NCBI RefSeq assembly: GCF_004364325.1
Contig: NZ_SOCP01000013.1
Span: 62,001-126,000, forward strand
DNA: 64,000 nt
From: Actinophytocola oryzae
GTDB taxonomy: Bacteria > Actinomycetota > Actinomycetes > Mycobacteriales > Pseudonocardiaceae
Direction of reading: 5' to 3'
Under the pieces are notes generated by a model. That model was not told the origin of the DNA and did no database searches. It was given only the letters and a program-made list of their open reading frames with translations. The stretch's first letter is position 1, and each line of letters begins with the position of its first letter. Position numbers and translations under genes: made by a program. Shown piece by piece: positions 32,303 through 40,838 of this stretch.

Positions 32303-35300
32303 TCAGCGAGTGGCGTAGGCGCGTACGACCGTCTCGGTCACCGCGTTGCCCGCGCCGTCGGTCGCGCTCGCCCGAAGGGAGGCGTAGCCGCCGGACGTGC
32401 CGCCGCCGGGGATGCGCACGTCGAAGCGGTCGCCCCGGGGCGTGACGGTCGCCTTCCGCCAGGTGGCGCCCTCGTCGTAGGACACCTCCACCGACACCGA
32501 CCGGACCTCCCGCGCCGTGACGCCCGGCTGCGTCGCGACGGTCAGCCCGCCCGTGAGCGTGCCGGTCCCCGCCCGGTTGTGGTCGTCGAGCGGCAGCGAC
32601 CACCGGACGTCCAGGAACGGCAACGCGACCCGCTCCCCCGTGCCGGCGCGGGTGTGGACCGTCCACCGCGCCGACGTACGTGTGGACAGCGCGGGCTCCA
32701 GCAGCAGGGACGCCTGCCGTTCGGCGTCCGCGACGACCGTGTAGGTCCCCGGCCCGGACGGCAGCGTGAACGTGCCGAGACCCGCGATGTCGTCGCGTCG
32801 CCCGATCTCGACACCGTCCCCGCGCACGACCGTCGAGCCGTGGTTGGTCGTGTCGTAGAAGCTCGCGTCGGCGGGGTCGGCGTCGGCGAACATGGGGATC
32901 GCGAGCACCAGCTTGTCGTGCTGCCGGTAGGCGACCGGCACGACCGTGCCGTCCTGCCGGCTCGTCGGCCCGGTGGTCAGCTCGGGACCGAACGGTGCCC
33001 CGAACATGCGGACGTGCCTGGTCTCACCCCGTTTCACGGTCATGGGGAGCGTGACCTCGCTGCCGAACGCGCCCTCGTCGGTGTAGCCGGCGTCGCCGTA
33101 CACGCCGAGCGCCGCGACGGGCGACACGTAGTCGGTGCGGTGGTGCGGCCAGTCCAGCTCGACGTCCCCGTTCGCGACGAAGCCGTCGGCCGACCAGGTC
33201 GCGATCTGGTAGCGGTACCTCTTGTCGGGCAACGTGTCCACCAGCTCCCGGTCGATCATGCCGAGGTCCCCGCGGGCGAACCGGAACGCGTGCCCTGCGG
33301 GGATCCGACCGGTCACCACGTCGGCGAGGAAGTAGGCGACCGGGCTGTTCACCCGCCCGGTCACCGTGGCGGTCACGGGGCCGTTCGCCGTGCGCGCCAC
33401 CATCTCCTGCAGGTCCCGGAGGTTGAACACCATGATCACCGGCAGGGGCAGGGCGGGTGGGTTCGGCGCGCTGTACTGCGGGTTGTAGTTGGACAGCACG
33501 AGCTTCGCGCCACGCTCGGCCAGCAGCGCGACGGCGTCCTGGAGCTGCTGTTCGGACGGGTTGGTCGGGTCGTCGGGGCCGGTCGCGGCGATCACCGCGA
33601 TCTTGCCTCGGACCTCGCCCGCCGCGTCGATGCTCTCGCGCTCACCGTGGCCGACGTGGGCGATCTCACCGGTGACCGTGCCGTCCAGGCGCGGGTAGGT
33701 GGACACGTAGATGTCCTCGGCCTCGAACCCGTCCCGGCCGTCGACGCGGACCGTGGCGAACGGACGGGTCCAGTAGCCGAAGTAGCCGAGCCTGACGCCG
33801 TTCATCCTGGGGCTGCCGATCGTGTACAGCTTCGCGTCGCGTGACACGTTGCCGCCCCTGGCGACGCTCGCCGCGCCACCGCCCACCTCGGACAGCACAC
33901 CGAGACCGCCCGCGAGCTGCGCCCGCGCGTCCGGGTCGTCCACACCGGAGGTGATCTCCCTGCCCCTCCTGGTGTCCACGACCAGCTCGGTGTCCTTGTC
34001 CACCTTCCCGGTCGGCAGCACGAACAGCGTGTCGTTCGGCGCGGTGAAGTCGGCCACCTGGCCGAGCACGCGGTAGGTGCCAGTCGGGACGGTGAACGCG
34101 GTGGTGTCGCTGTCGGCGAAGACCGCCTGTGCCAGACCGGTTCTCTCGTCCTGCACGGCGATCAGGGCAGCGTCCGGGGTGTCGTCGCGATCGACGGTCC
34201 GGACCGTGAGCGTGTGCTTCTCGCCGGGCAGGCTCGCGGTGAGCGGGGTGGTCAGGGTGACCTCGCCCGAGGTGGCGACCAGCGCGCCGGTGACGTCACC
34301 GATCCGCTTGTGCGGGACGTGCGCGGAGACGGTGACCGCGGCGTTGCCGTGCGCGGGAACCGTCACCCTCGGACTGTCCACGGTGAACACGTCGTGGTTG
34401 GTGCGCAGGTTGACGTCGAGGGTGACCGGGGTGTCGCCGTCATTGGCGTAGGCGACCTTGCCGGCCACGGTGTCCGCCTCGCCCGCCCACGCCTCGCCGA
34501 ACGCGAGCACGCCCTCGGCGCGGACCTGCTGGCGGACGGCACGCGCGACGTCGAGGCGCCCGGCACCCTGGGCCAGGGTGTCGATGCCGGGCAGGCGCTT
34601 GGCGCTGCCGACGAGCGCGTCCTTGAGCTGCGAGCCGGTCCAGTCGGGGTGCTCGCCCGCGAGGATCGCCGCGGCGCCCGCGACGTGCGGTGTGGCCATG
34701 GAGGTGCCGGAGAGCTGGGTGTAGTACTCGTCGACCGACGAGTCGGGGAAGGTGCCCTCGGCACGGGCGGCGATGATGTCGGAGCCGGGTGCGGCGATCT
34801 CGGGCTTGAGGCCGAAGTCGCCGGACCGCGGGCCCTGGCTGGAGAAGCTGGACAGCTCGTCGTCCTTGGTGACGCTGCCGACGGTCAGGGCGCGGTCGGC
34901 GGCGCCGGGGCTGCCGATGCTCTCGCGGGCGCCCGCGTTGCCCGCGGCCACGACGAACAGCGTCCCGGTCGTGTCGGACAGCTCGTCGAGCGTCTGGGAC
35001 ATGAGGTCGGTGCCGTCGGAGGTGCCGTTGGTGCCGAGGCTCATGCTGACCACGTCGGCACCCTGGTCGACGGCCCACTGCATGCCGGCGATGATGTCGG
35101 CCTCGGTGCCGCCGAACTCGCCGAGCACCTTGCCGACCAGCAGCTTCGCACCGGGTGCGACACCCCTGCGGCGGCCGTCGGAGGCCGCGCCGGACCCGGC
35201 GACCGTACTGGCGACGTGGGTGCCGTGCCCGACGGTGTCGGCGATGCCCTCACCGGTGAAGTCGCGCTCGCCGACCACGACGTTCGCGAGGTCCGGGTGG

Positions 35301-35929
35301 GTCGCGTCGTAGCCGGTGTCGAGCACGGCGACCGTGGCGCCGGTGCCGGTGAAGCCGGCCGCCCACGCCTGCGGCGCGCCGACCTGGGGCACGCTGTCCT
35401 CCAGCAGCGGCTCGACGTGGCCGTTGAGCCAGACCTTGCCGGTGGCGGCCCTGGCCGTGGTCATCTCGCGCCAGGCCGAGCCGTCCTTGGGTGCGTCGAG
35501 GACGGCGAGCCCGCGACCGGACGCCTTCCGCTCACCCGAGACGGGTACGGCACCCTGGAGGATGAGCGGGACGGTCGCGGTGGACGCGTCGTCGAGTCCC
35601 TGGTCGAGAAGTTCGGTGACGTCGAACAGCCGCTCGTCGAGCCGGTTCGCGCGGAGCATGGGCACGACGTCCGTGGGGACCACGTGCTGGTGGTGGTTCA
35701 GCTCGTACCGCCAGACCCGTCGGGTCTCACGGCCGGCGGCCATCCGCACCCCGGCGACCTTGCCGCCGACGACCTGGACCTCGTCTCCCGTGAGGAGTGT
35801 GACGGTCTGTGGGCGCCCGGCGAGCTGGTCCCTCGCGGCCGGGTCCTGGGCACCGGCGGGACTCGCGGCGGCCAGGGAGGCCACGACCACGATCCCCACG
35901 ACGGCGCCGGTGGTTCTGCGCAGGTTCAT
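32303..35929 (-). CDS. Large secreted S8 subtilase with PA-like insert and C-terminal extension
   Basis: 1208 residues. A signal peptide ends at SPAGAQ near residue 28, with a propeptide to about 185. The catalytic domain has Asp in VAVLDTGYDATHPDL near 205, His in GHGTHVASTVAG near 240 and Ser in SGTSMATPHVAG near 410. A long beta-rich C-terminal half follows (about 460-1208) with a protease-associated-like part (EIAHVGHGERES, GKIAVIAATGPDDPTN) and Ig-like segments. The layout matches large actinomycete subtilases. It begins a divergent gap (36040 repeat) facing the GH87-like gene and ends at a strong terminator. Confidence 0.92.
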   Translation of the reverse strand: MNLRRTTGAVVGIVVVASLAAASPAGAQDPAARDQLAGRPQTVTLLTGDEVQVVGGKVAGVRMAAGRETRRVWRYELNHHQHVVPTDVVPMLRANRLDERLFDVTELLDQGLDDASTATVPLILQGAVPVSGERKASGRGLAVLDAPKDGSAWREMTTARAATGKVWLNGHVEPLLEDSVPQVGAPQAWAAGFTGTGATVAVLDTGYDATHPDLANVVVGERDFTGEGIADTVGHGTHVASTVAGSGAASDGRRRGVAPGAKLLVGKVLGEFGGTEADIIAGMQWAVDQGADVVSMSLGTNGTSDGTDLMSQTLDELSDTTGTLFVVAAGNAGARESIGSPGAADRALTVGSVTKDDELSSFSSQGPRSGDFGLKPEIAAPGSDIIAARAEGTFPDSSVDEYYTQLSGTSMATPHVAGAAAILAGEHPDWTGSQLKDALVGSAKRLPGIDTLAQGAGRLDVARAVRQQVRAEGVLAFGEAWAGEADTVAGKVAYANDGDTPVTLDVNLRTNHDVFTVDSPRVTVPAHGNAAVTVSAHVPHKRIGDVTGALVATSGEVTLTTPLTASLPGEKHTLTVRTVDRDDTPDAALIAVQDERTGLAQAVFADSDTTAFTVPTGTYRVLGQVADFTAPNDTLFVLPTGKVDKDTELVVDTRRGREITSGVDDPDARAQLAGGLGVLSEVGGGAASVARGGNVSRDAKLYTIGSPRMNGVRLGYFGYWTRPFATVRVDGRDGFEAEDIYVSTYPRLDGTVTGEIAHVGHGERESIDAAGEVRGKIAVIAATGPDDPTNPSEQQLQDAVALLAERGAKLVLSNYNPQYSAPNPPALPLPVIMVFNLRDLQEMVARTANGPVTATVTGRVNSPVAYFLADVVTGRIPAGHAFRFARGDLGMIDRELVDTLPDKRYRYQIATWSADGFVANGDVELDWPHHRTDYVSPVAALGVYGDAGYTDEGAFGSEVTLPMTVKRGETRHVRMFGAPFGPELTTGPTSRQDGTVVPVAYRQHDKLVLAIPMFADADPADASFYDTTNHGSTVVRGDGVEIGRRDDIAGLGTFTLPSGPGTYTVVADAERQASLLLEPALSTRTSARWTVHTRAGTGERVALPFLDVRWSLPLDDHNRAGTGTLTGGLTVATQPGVTAREVRSVSVEVSYDEGATWRKATVTPRGDRFDVRIPGGGTSGGYASLRASATDGAGNAVTETVVRAYATR

Positions 35930-36039
35930 GATCCCTACCCACGCGTGCGACCGTGTGCACGTTGCAGATCACCAGATCCACGGGCTCACCAGCCCAGGAA
36001 ACCGCCGCCCCACCGCCGAAGTCCCCCACCGCCGGCCGT

Positions 36040-36088
36040 ACTGAAGGACGCCTTCGGTGCGCTGGGCGTTAGGAAGGAGTCCTTCAGT
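36040..36088. repeat. Dispersed palindromic repeat, two-module copy in a divergent gap
   Basis: ACTGAAGGACGCCTTC and the slightly altered partner GAAGGAGTCCTTCAGT are separated by 17 bp. Unlike the other three copies it lies between divergent genes, about 110 bases from the subtilase start and 135 from the glucanase start, so it is not a 3'-end element here. Confidence 0.9.
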
Positions 36089-36115
36089 GCATCGGGGGGC
36101 GTGAGTGGCCGCAGA

Positions 36116-36143
36116 AGCGCAACTTTCCGAACGAGTAGCGCAA
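36116..36143. promoter_or_regulatory. Two AGCGCAA direct repeats upstream of the GH87-like gene
   Basis: AGCGCAA occurs at 36116-36122 and 36137-36143, 21 bp apart, each followed by an A/T-rich run (CTTT and ATATTT), in the A+T-rich region about 80-110 bases before the glucanase start. The spacing of two helical turns suggests a regulator site; no regulator is adjacent. Confidence 0.35.
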
Positions 36144-36223
36144 ATATTTGGCAGTCTCTTGTGGGATGGCTGATCGGCCGCCTATCGTCTGCTCACCTTC
36201 CCGACGAGAGGAACGAGTCGGCC

Positions 36224-38206
36224 ATGAGGTGGACGCGTACGTGGACCATGGTGTCGGTCGTCGCTCTTCTCACCGGCGGAGGTGTGGCGGCGGCATCGCC
36301 GACGCGTTCCACGCCACCGGTCGTGACCAGGGCCGGGCTCGACCCCGCGCTCGTCGCCGGGCGCGGCGCGACCGTGCCGTTCCTCGAGCAGGAAGCCGAG
36401 AACGCCCGCACCACCGGCACCGTGATCGGCCCGGACCGGACCGCCTACACGCTGCCGTCCGAGGCGTCCGGCCGCACCGCGGTCAGGCTCACGCCCGGCC
36501 AGTACGTCGAGTTCACGCTGCCGCACAGGGCGAACGCGATCACCGTCCGCTACAGCATCCCCGACGCGCCCGCCGGCGGCGGCATCACCGCGCCGCTCGG
36601 CGTCACCGTCAACGGCAACCACCGCACCTCGATGACGCTGACCTCGCAGCACGCCTGGCTCTACAACCAGTACCCGTTCAGCAACGACCCCAACGCCGAC
36701 CTGCTCCACCCCGACTGGTGGATCACCGAGTGCGACTGCGTCCCCGCCCAGACCTCACCGCCGCCGGTCATCCAGAAACCCCTCCGCCCCAGCCACTTCT
36801 ACGACGAACAGCGGCTGAAGCTGGACCGCACCCACCAGGCGGGCGACAAGATCCGCCTCACCGCGAGTGACCGGGCCGCGTGGACGGTCATCGACCTGCT
36901 CGACTCCGAACTGGTCGCCGCGCCACGCCTCAACACCCGCGGCCTCGACGTCCGGCTGTTCGGCGCGGACCCCACCGGCCGCCGTGACGCCGCACCCGCC
37001 ATCGAGCGGGCCATCTCCCTGGCACGACTGCTGAACGTGCCGGTCTACCTGCCTGCGGGCACGTTCCAGGTCAACCGCCACATCATCGTGGACGACGTGA
37101 CGATCACCGGCGCGGGCAACTGGCACACCATCGTCAGGGGCCGCGAGGTCGCGCTCGACCCGCCCGCGCCGGACGGCTCGGTCCACACCGGCGTCGGCTT
37201 CTACGGCAGGTCCTCTGCGGACGGTGGCAGCCACAATGTCCACCTGTCCGGCTTCACCATCGAGGGTGACGTCCGCGAACGGGTCGACACCGACCAGGTC
37301 AACGGCATCGGCGGCGCCATGAGCGACTCGACGCTGTCCGGTCTGTACGTCCACCACACGAAGGTCGGCATGTGGTTCGACGGGCCGATGGCACGGACCA
37401 CGATCAGTGACAACGTGCTCACCGACCAGGTCGCCGACGCGCTCAACTTCCACGTCGGCGTCACCGACTCGGTGGTACGGAACAACTTCGTCCGCAACAC
37501 CGGCGACGACGGGCTCGCCATGTGGGCGGAGCACGAACAGGACGCCCGCAACACCTTCGACCACAACACCGTCCAGTCGCCGGTGCTCGCCAACGGCATC
37601 GCCCTCTACGGCGGCACCGACAACACAGTGTCGAACAACCTGGTCGCCGACCCGGTGCGGGAGGGCAGCGCCATCCAGCTGGGATCGCGGTTCGGCGCCG
37701 AGCCGTTCACCGGCCACGTGTGGGTCACCGCCAACACCACCGTCCGCGCGGGCACCTACGAGCTGAACTGGGAGATCGGCCTCGGCGCGATCTGGTTCTA
37801 CGCGCTGGAACGCGACCTGTCCGCCGACGTCCAGGTGGTCGGCAACCACTTCCTGGACAACACCTACAACGCCGTCATGTTCGTGAGCGACTGGGCCGTG
37901 AAGGACCTGTACTCGATCACGAACGTCCACTTCGCGGACACGCGGGTCGACGGGACGGGCACGTCGGTGCTGAGCGCCCGCGCGAAGGGCGGCGCGTCGT
38001 TCGCGAACACGGACGCCCGCAACGTCGGCGCGGTCGGCGTCAACAACTGCGGTTCGTTCAACTTCCCGCCGACCGGCTCGGAGTTCACCGTCATCGACCT
38101 CGGCGGCAACGACGGCGGCTGGCTCGCCCCCTGGATGCTCCCCAACACCATCACCTGCGACGACAGGCCTCCGGTGGTGCCGCCACCAGGGCCGTCGACC
38201 TGGTGA
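36224..38206 (+). CDS. Secreted right-handed beta-helix glycosidase, GH87-like alpha-1,3-glucanase
   Basis: 660 residues with a signal peptide (TWTMVSVVALLTGGGVAAAS). An N-terminal CBM6/35-like beta-sandwich covers about 45-230 (VPFLEQEAENARTTGTVIG is a carbohydrate-module start). A pectate-lyase-superfamily beta-helix runs from about 245 (DVRLFGADPTGRRDAAPAIE) to the end. Three aspartates in VADALNFHVGVTDS and RNTGDDGLAMW resemble the GH87 catalytic Asp triad. The likely role is hydrolysis of alpha-1,3-glucan from fungal walls or dental-type glucans. GH87 is my inference; a general pectate-lyase-fold polysaccharidase is the alternative. A C-terminal Pro-rich tail is present. Confidence 0.7.
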   Translation: MRWTRTWTMVSVVALLTGGGVAAASPTRSTPPVVTRAGLDPALVAGRGATVPFLEQEAENARTTGTVIGPDRTAYTLPSEASGRTAVRLTPGQYVEFTLPHRANAITVRYSIPDAPAGGGITAPLGVTVNGNHRTSMTLTSQHAWLYNQYPFSNDPNADLLHPDWWITECDCVPAQTSPPPVIQKPLRPSHFYDEQRLKLDRTHQAGDKIRLTASDRAAWTVIDLLDSELVAAPRLNTRGLDVRLFGADPTGRRDAAPAIERAISLARLLNVPVYLPAGTFQVNRHIIVDDVTITGAGNWHTIVRGREVALDPPAPDGSVHTGVGFYGRSSADGGSHNVHLSGFTIEGDVRERVDTDQVNGIGGAMSDSTLSGLYVHHTKVGMWFDGPMARTTISDNVLTDQVADALNFHVGVTDSVVRNNFVRNTGDDGLAMWAEHEQDARNTFDHNTVQSPVLANGIALYGGTDNTVSNNLVADPVREGSAIQLGSRFGAEPFTGHVWVTANTTVRAGTYELNWEIGLGAIWFYALERDLSADVQVVGNHFLDNTYNAVMFVSDWAVKDLYSITNVHFADTRVDGTGTSVLSARAKGGASFANTDARNVGAVGVNNCGSFNFPPTGSEFTVIDLGGNDGGWLAPWMLPNTITCDDRPPVVPPPGPSTW

Positions 38207-38220
38207 GGTATTAGTTCCGG

Positions 38221-39336
38221 GTGTTCGAGACCTACCTGCTGCCGGTTCGCACGGCGGTCACGTTGTTCCCGCTGTTGGCGCTGGTGGTGATGCTGCCCGT
38301 CGCGGTGATGAGCTACCGGCGGCGCGGCCGGGCAGGTGGGTGGACGACGACCGTCTTCTACTGCTTCCTGTTCTACCTGTTAGCCGCGTTCCTGCAGACG
38401 ATCATCCCGCTGCCCGCGAACCCGGCGGAGTACTGCGCCGAACAGACCTACGCCAGCACACCGCAGCTGCGGCCCTTCTACTTCTGGGACGTGCTGGAGA
38501 CGCGGGCGCGGGTGTCCGGCACGTGGCTCAACCCGGCGATGTGGAGCACCGCGCTGAACGTGGTGCTCCTCGCGCCACTCGGCTTCTTCGTGCGCTACCT
38601 GTCCGGCGTGCGCTTCCTCGGCGCCGCGGCCCTGGGGTTCGTGGCGTCGCTGTTCTTCGAGCTGACCCAGCTGACCGGGGTGTGGTTCATCTACCCGTGC
38701 GCGTACCGCCTGTTCAGCGTGGACGACCTGATCCTGAACACGGTCGGTGCCGTGCTGGGCTGGCTGGTCGCGGGCCCGCTGATCAAGATCCTGCCCGAGC
38801 TGGACTCGGAACGCGACCGCAGTCGCTACGCGGCCCGTGTGACGGCGAGCAGGCGAGTGCTGGCCCTGCTCACGGACGGAGTCGCCTTCGGCGTGCTGAC
38901 GGTCGTGGTGCTGGGCCTGCTGCAGCTGTTCGGCGTGCCCCCCGCGGTCCGCAACCCGGCGACGGCGGCACTCGCGGTGCTCTACTTCCTGCTGGTGCCG
39001 GTCCAGACGGGTTCGACCGTGGGCAAACGGGCCATGCTGATGCGGATCGAACGCACCGACGGCAAACGGCCGGGTCCGTTCGCGCTGCTCGCCCGCAACG
39101 GGGTGCTGCTGTCGCCGTTCTGGCTGACGTGGGTGGCACTGAGCGTCGACCACTGGAACGTCTTCAGCCAGCCGCTACAGCTGCTGATCCCCGTGGGTCT
39201 GGTGTTCTCCCTGCTGGTGGTGGGCGTCTGGACGCCGCTCGCGGTCTTCTTCGGCGACGAGCCGGCCCCGTACGAGCGCCTGTCCCGCACCCAGAACGTG
39301 GCAATCGTCCGCACGGAGCCCGCCACCACCACCTAA
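38221..39336 (+). CDS. VanZ-RDD fusion membrane protein
   Basis: 371 residues. The N-terminal half is a VanZ-like domain with four helices (NVVLLAPLGFFVRYL, FFELTQL, VDDLILNTVGAVLGWL). The C-terminal half is an RDD-type domain (RRVLALLTDGVAFGVL, VPVQTGSTVGKRAMLMRIERTDG). VanZ proteins are linked to low-level teicoplanin resistance, but most have no proven role. GTG start 14 bases after the glucanase stop, so the two may be co-transcribed. It is followed by the three-module repeat copy. Confidence 0.85.
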   Translation: MFETYLLPVRTAVTLFPLLALVVMLPVAVMSYRRRGRAGGWTTTVFYCFLFYLLAAFLQTIIPLPANPAEYCAEQTYASTPQLRPFYFWDVLETRARVSGTWLNPAMWSTALNVVLLAPLGFFVRYLSGVRFLGAAALGFVASLFFELTQLTGVWFIYPCAYRLFSVDDLILNTVGAVLGWLVAGPLIKILPELDSERDRSRYAARVTASRRVLALLTDGVAFGVLTVVVLGLLQLFGVPPAVRNPATAALAVLYFLLVPVQTGSTVGKRAMLMRIERTDGKRPGPFALLARNGVLLSPFWLTWVALSVDHWNVFSQPLQLLIPVGLVFSLLVVGVWTPLAVFFGDEPAPYERLSRTQNVAIVRTEPATTT

Positions 39337-39344
39337 CACCGGCC

Positions 39345-39427
39345 GCACTGAAGGACGCCTTCCTCACACTGGCCGTACCGAAGGACGCCTTCCTAACACC
39401 CGGCGTACCGAAGGCGTCCTTCAGTGC
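39345..39427. repeat. Dispersed palindromic repeat, three-module copy
   Basis: An 83-bp element of the same size as the 4894 copy. Two direct GAAGGACGCCTTC cores and one inverted GAAGGCGTCCTTC recur every 30 bp, bounded by GCACTG and CAGTGC. It lies between the convergent VanZ-RDD and M28 peptidase genes. Confidence 0.9.
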
Positions 39428-39461
39428 GGTCGATCAGTGCGATTCGGTCGGTGCGGTCCGG

Positions 39462-40754
39462 TCAGAACTGCAGGCTCCAGCCGGTGATCGTGCCGGTGTC
39501 CTGGGCGGCCGCGTCGCGGACACGCAGGCGCCAGGTGCCGTTCGCGACCTCGCTCGACGCGTTGACCGTGTACGTCGTCGAGATGTTGTCCGCGCTGCCG
39601 CCGGAACGGTTGTGCACGTTGTAGACGCTGCCGTCCGGGGCGAGGACGTCCACGACGAGGTCACCGATGTAGGTGTGCGTGATGTCCACGCCGACCTGCA
39701 GCGTTGCCGGTGCGTTGCCGGACACGCCACTCACCGTGATCGGGCTCTCGGCGCTGGACTGGTCGGGGATCGCGACGTCCGCGGTGTTCTCGAAGCGCGG
39801 GCCGGACGGCGGCGGCGTGCCTGCGGACAGCGTCCAGATGGCGTAGGCGATCGCGTCGGCGTTGCGGTCCAGTGCGGTCACGTTGATGTTGCTCGTGGTG
39901 TCGCAGGACGCGTGGTAGCAGCGGTCGAACGCCTGACCGGACGTGCCGCCCCACTTCTGGGCCTGTGCCGCGGTCTTCGTGACCTCGGCGCCGGTGAACA
40001 GGCCACCGACCGGGATGCCCGCGCTGGCGAACGCGGCGTGGTCGGAGCGGCCGCCGACCGACGTCAGCTCCGTCGGCACACCCATTGCCGCGAACGGCTC
40101 CTGCAGAACCTGTTGCAGCGCCAGCGATCCCGACGGCTGACCGCTCGCGGAGTAGACGAAGTAGCCGGGGTTCGGCGAGCCGATCATGTCGAAGTTCACG
40201 TACGCCTTGATCCGCCCACGCTCGGCGCTCGACAGGCTGTTCACGTACGCCGTCGAGCCGACGAGGCCGCGTTCCTCCGCGCCCCACCAGCCGAAGCGGA
40301 TCCGCTTGTCCGGCGTGTAGTTCTGCCGCGCGATGGTCAGCGCGATCTCCAGCAGTGCCGCCGAGCCGGAGCCGTTGTCGTTGATGCCGGGTCCGGCCGG
40401 GACGCTGTCGAGGTGGCCGCCTGCCATGAGCACGTTGTTGGCGTCGCCGCGCGGCCACTCGGCGAGCAGGTTCCACCCGGTCGCGCCGCCGGAGGTGAAC
40501 GAGTGCAACGAGGTCGTGTAGCCGGCCGCGTTCAGCTGGGCCTGTACGTAGTCGATGGACGCGCGGTAGCCGGTTCGGCCGTGTGCGCGGTTCCCTCCGT
40601 TCGCGGTGGCGATGGACTGGAACTGGTTCAGGTGCGCCTGCACGTTCGCGACGGGGATGTCGGGCGCGGCGAGCACGACCGGCGCCGCCGCGGCGGCGGG
40701 CGCGGCCACCGCGACGAGCGCCGTGACGGCAAGGGACACGAGGAACTTACGCAT
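39462..40754 (-). CDS. Secreted M28 aminopeptidase with C-terminal P domain
   Basis: 430 residues. A signal peptide ends in AAAAAP near residue 25. The M28 (Streptomyces griseus aminopeptidase-like) di-zinc site is visible: His/Asp in GGHLDSV, Asp in GINDNGSG, the catalytic Glu pair in WWGAEERGLVG, Asp in VNFDMIG and His in CYHASCDT. The last ~120 residues are a proprotein-convertase P domain (VGVDITHTYIGDLVVDVLAP ... TGTITGWSLQF), common as a stabilising tail in secreted proteases. ATG at 40754 has GGAGG at good spacing; upstream in-frame codons are not signal-like. It would release N-terminal hydrophobic residues from peptides made by the subtilases. Confidence 0.92.
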   Translation of the reverse strand: MRKFLVSLAVTALVAVAAPAAAAAPVVLAAPDIPVANVQAHLNQFQSIATANGGNRAHGRTGYRASIDYVQAQLNAAGYTTSLHSFTSGGATGWNLLAEWPRGDANNVLMAGGHLDSVPAGPGINDNGSGSAALLEIALTIARQNYTPDKRIRFGWWGAEERGLVGSTAYVNSLSSAERGRIKAYVNFDMIGSPNPGYFVYSASGQPSGSLALQQVLQEPFAAMGVPTELTSVGGRSDHAAFASAGIPVGGLFTGAEVTKTAAQAQKWGGTSGQAFDRCYHASCDTTSNINVTALDRNADAIAYAIWTLSAGTPPPSGPRFENTADVAIPDQSSAESPITVSGVSGNAPATLQVGVDITHTYIGDLVVDVLAPDGSVYNVHNRSGGSADNISTTYTVNASSEVANGTWRLRVRDAAAQDTGTITGWSLQF

Positions 40755-40838
40755 GGTCGCTGCCTCCAGCAGGGTGGGAAGGACGACCTTCCGAGCGTGC
40801 AGGACGACCAGGCCGGGCACCACAGCCGAAAGAGTCCC

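Noticed and set aside
34214..38206. A very long plus-strand open frame opposite the large subtilase, continuing into the glucanase
   Set aside because: Its first two-thirds are low-complexity Arg/Ala/Gly/Val sequence mirroring the subtilase gene on the other strand; only the part from 36224 is protein-like. High GC at third positions keeps antisense frames open.
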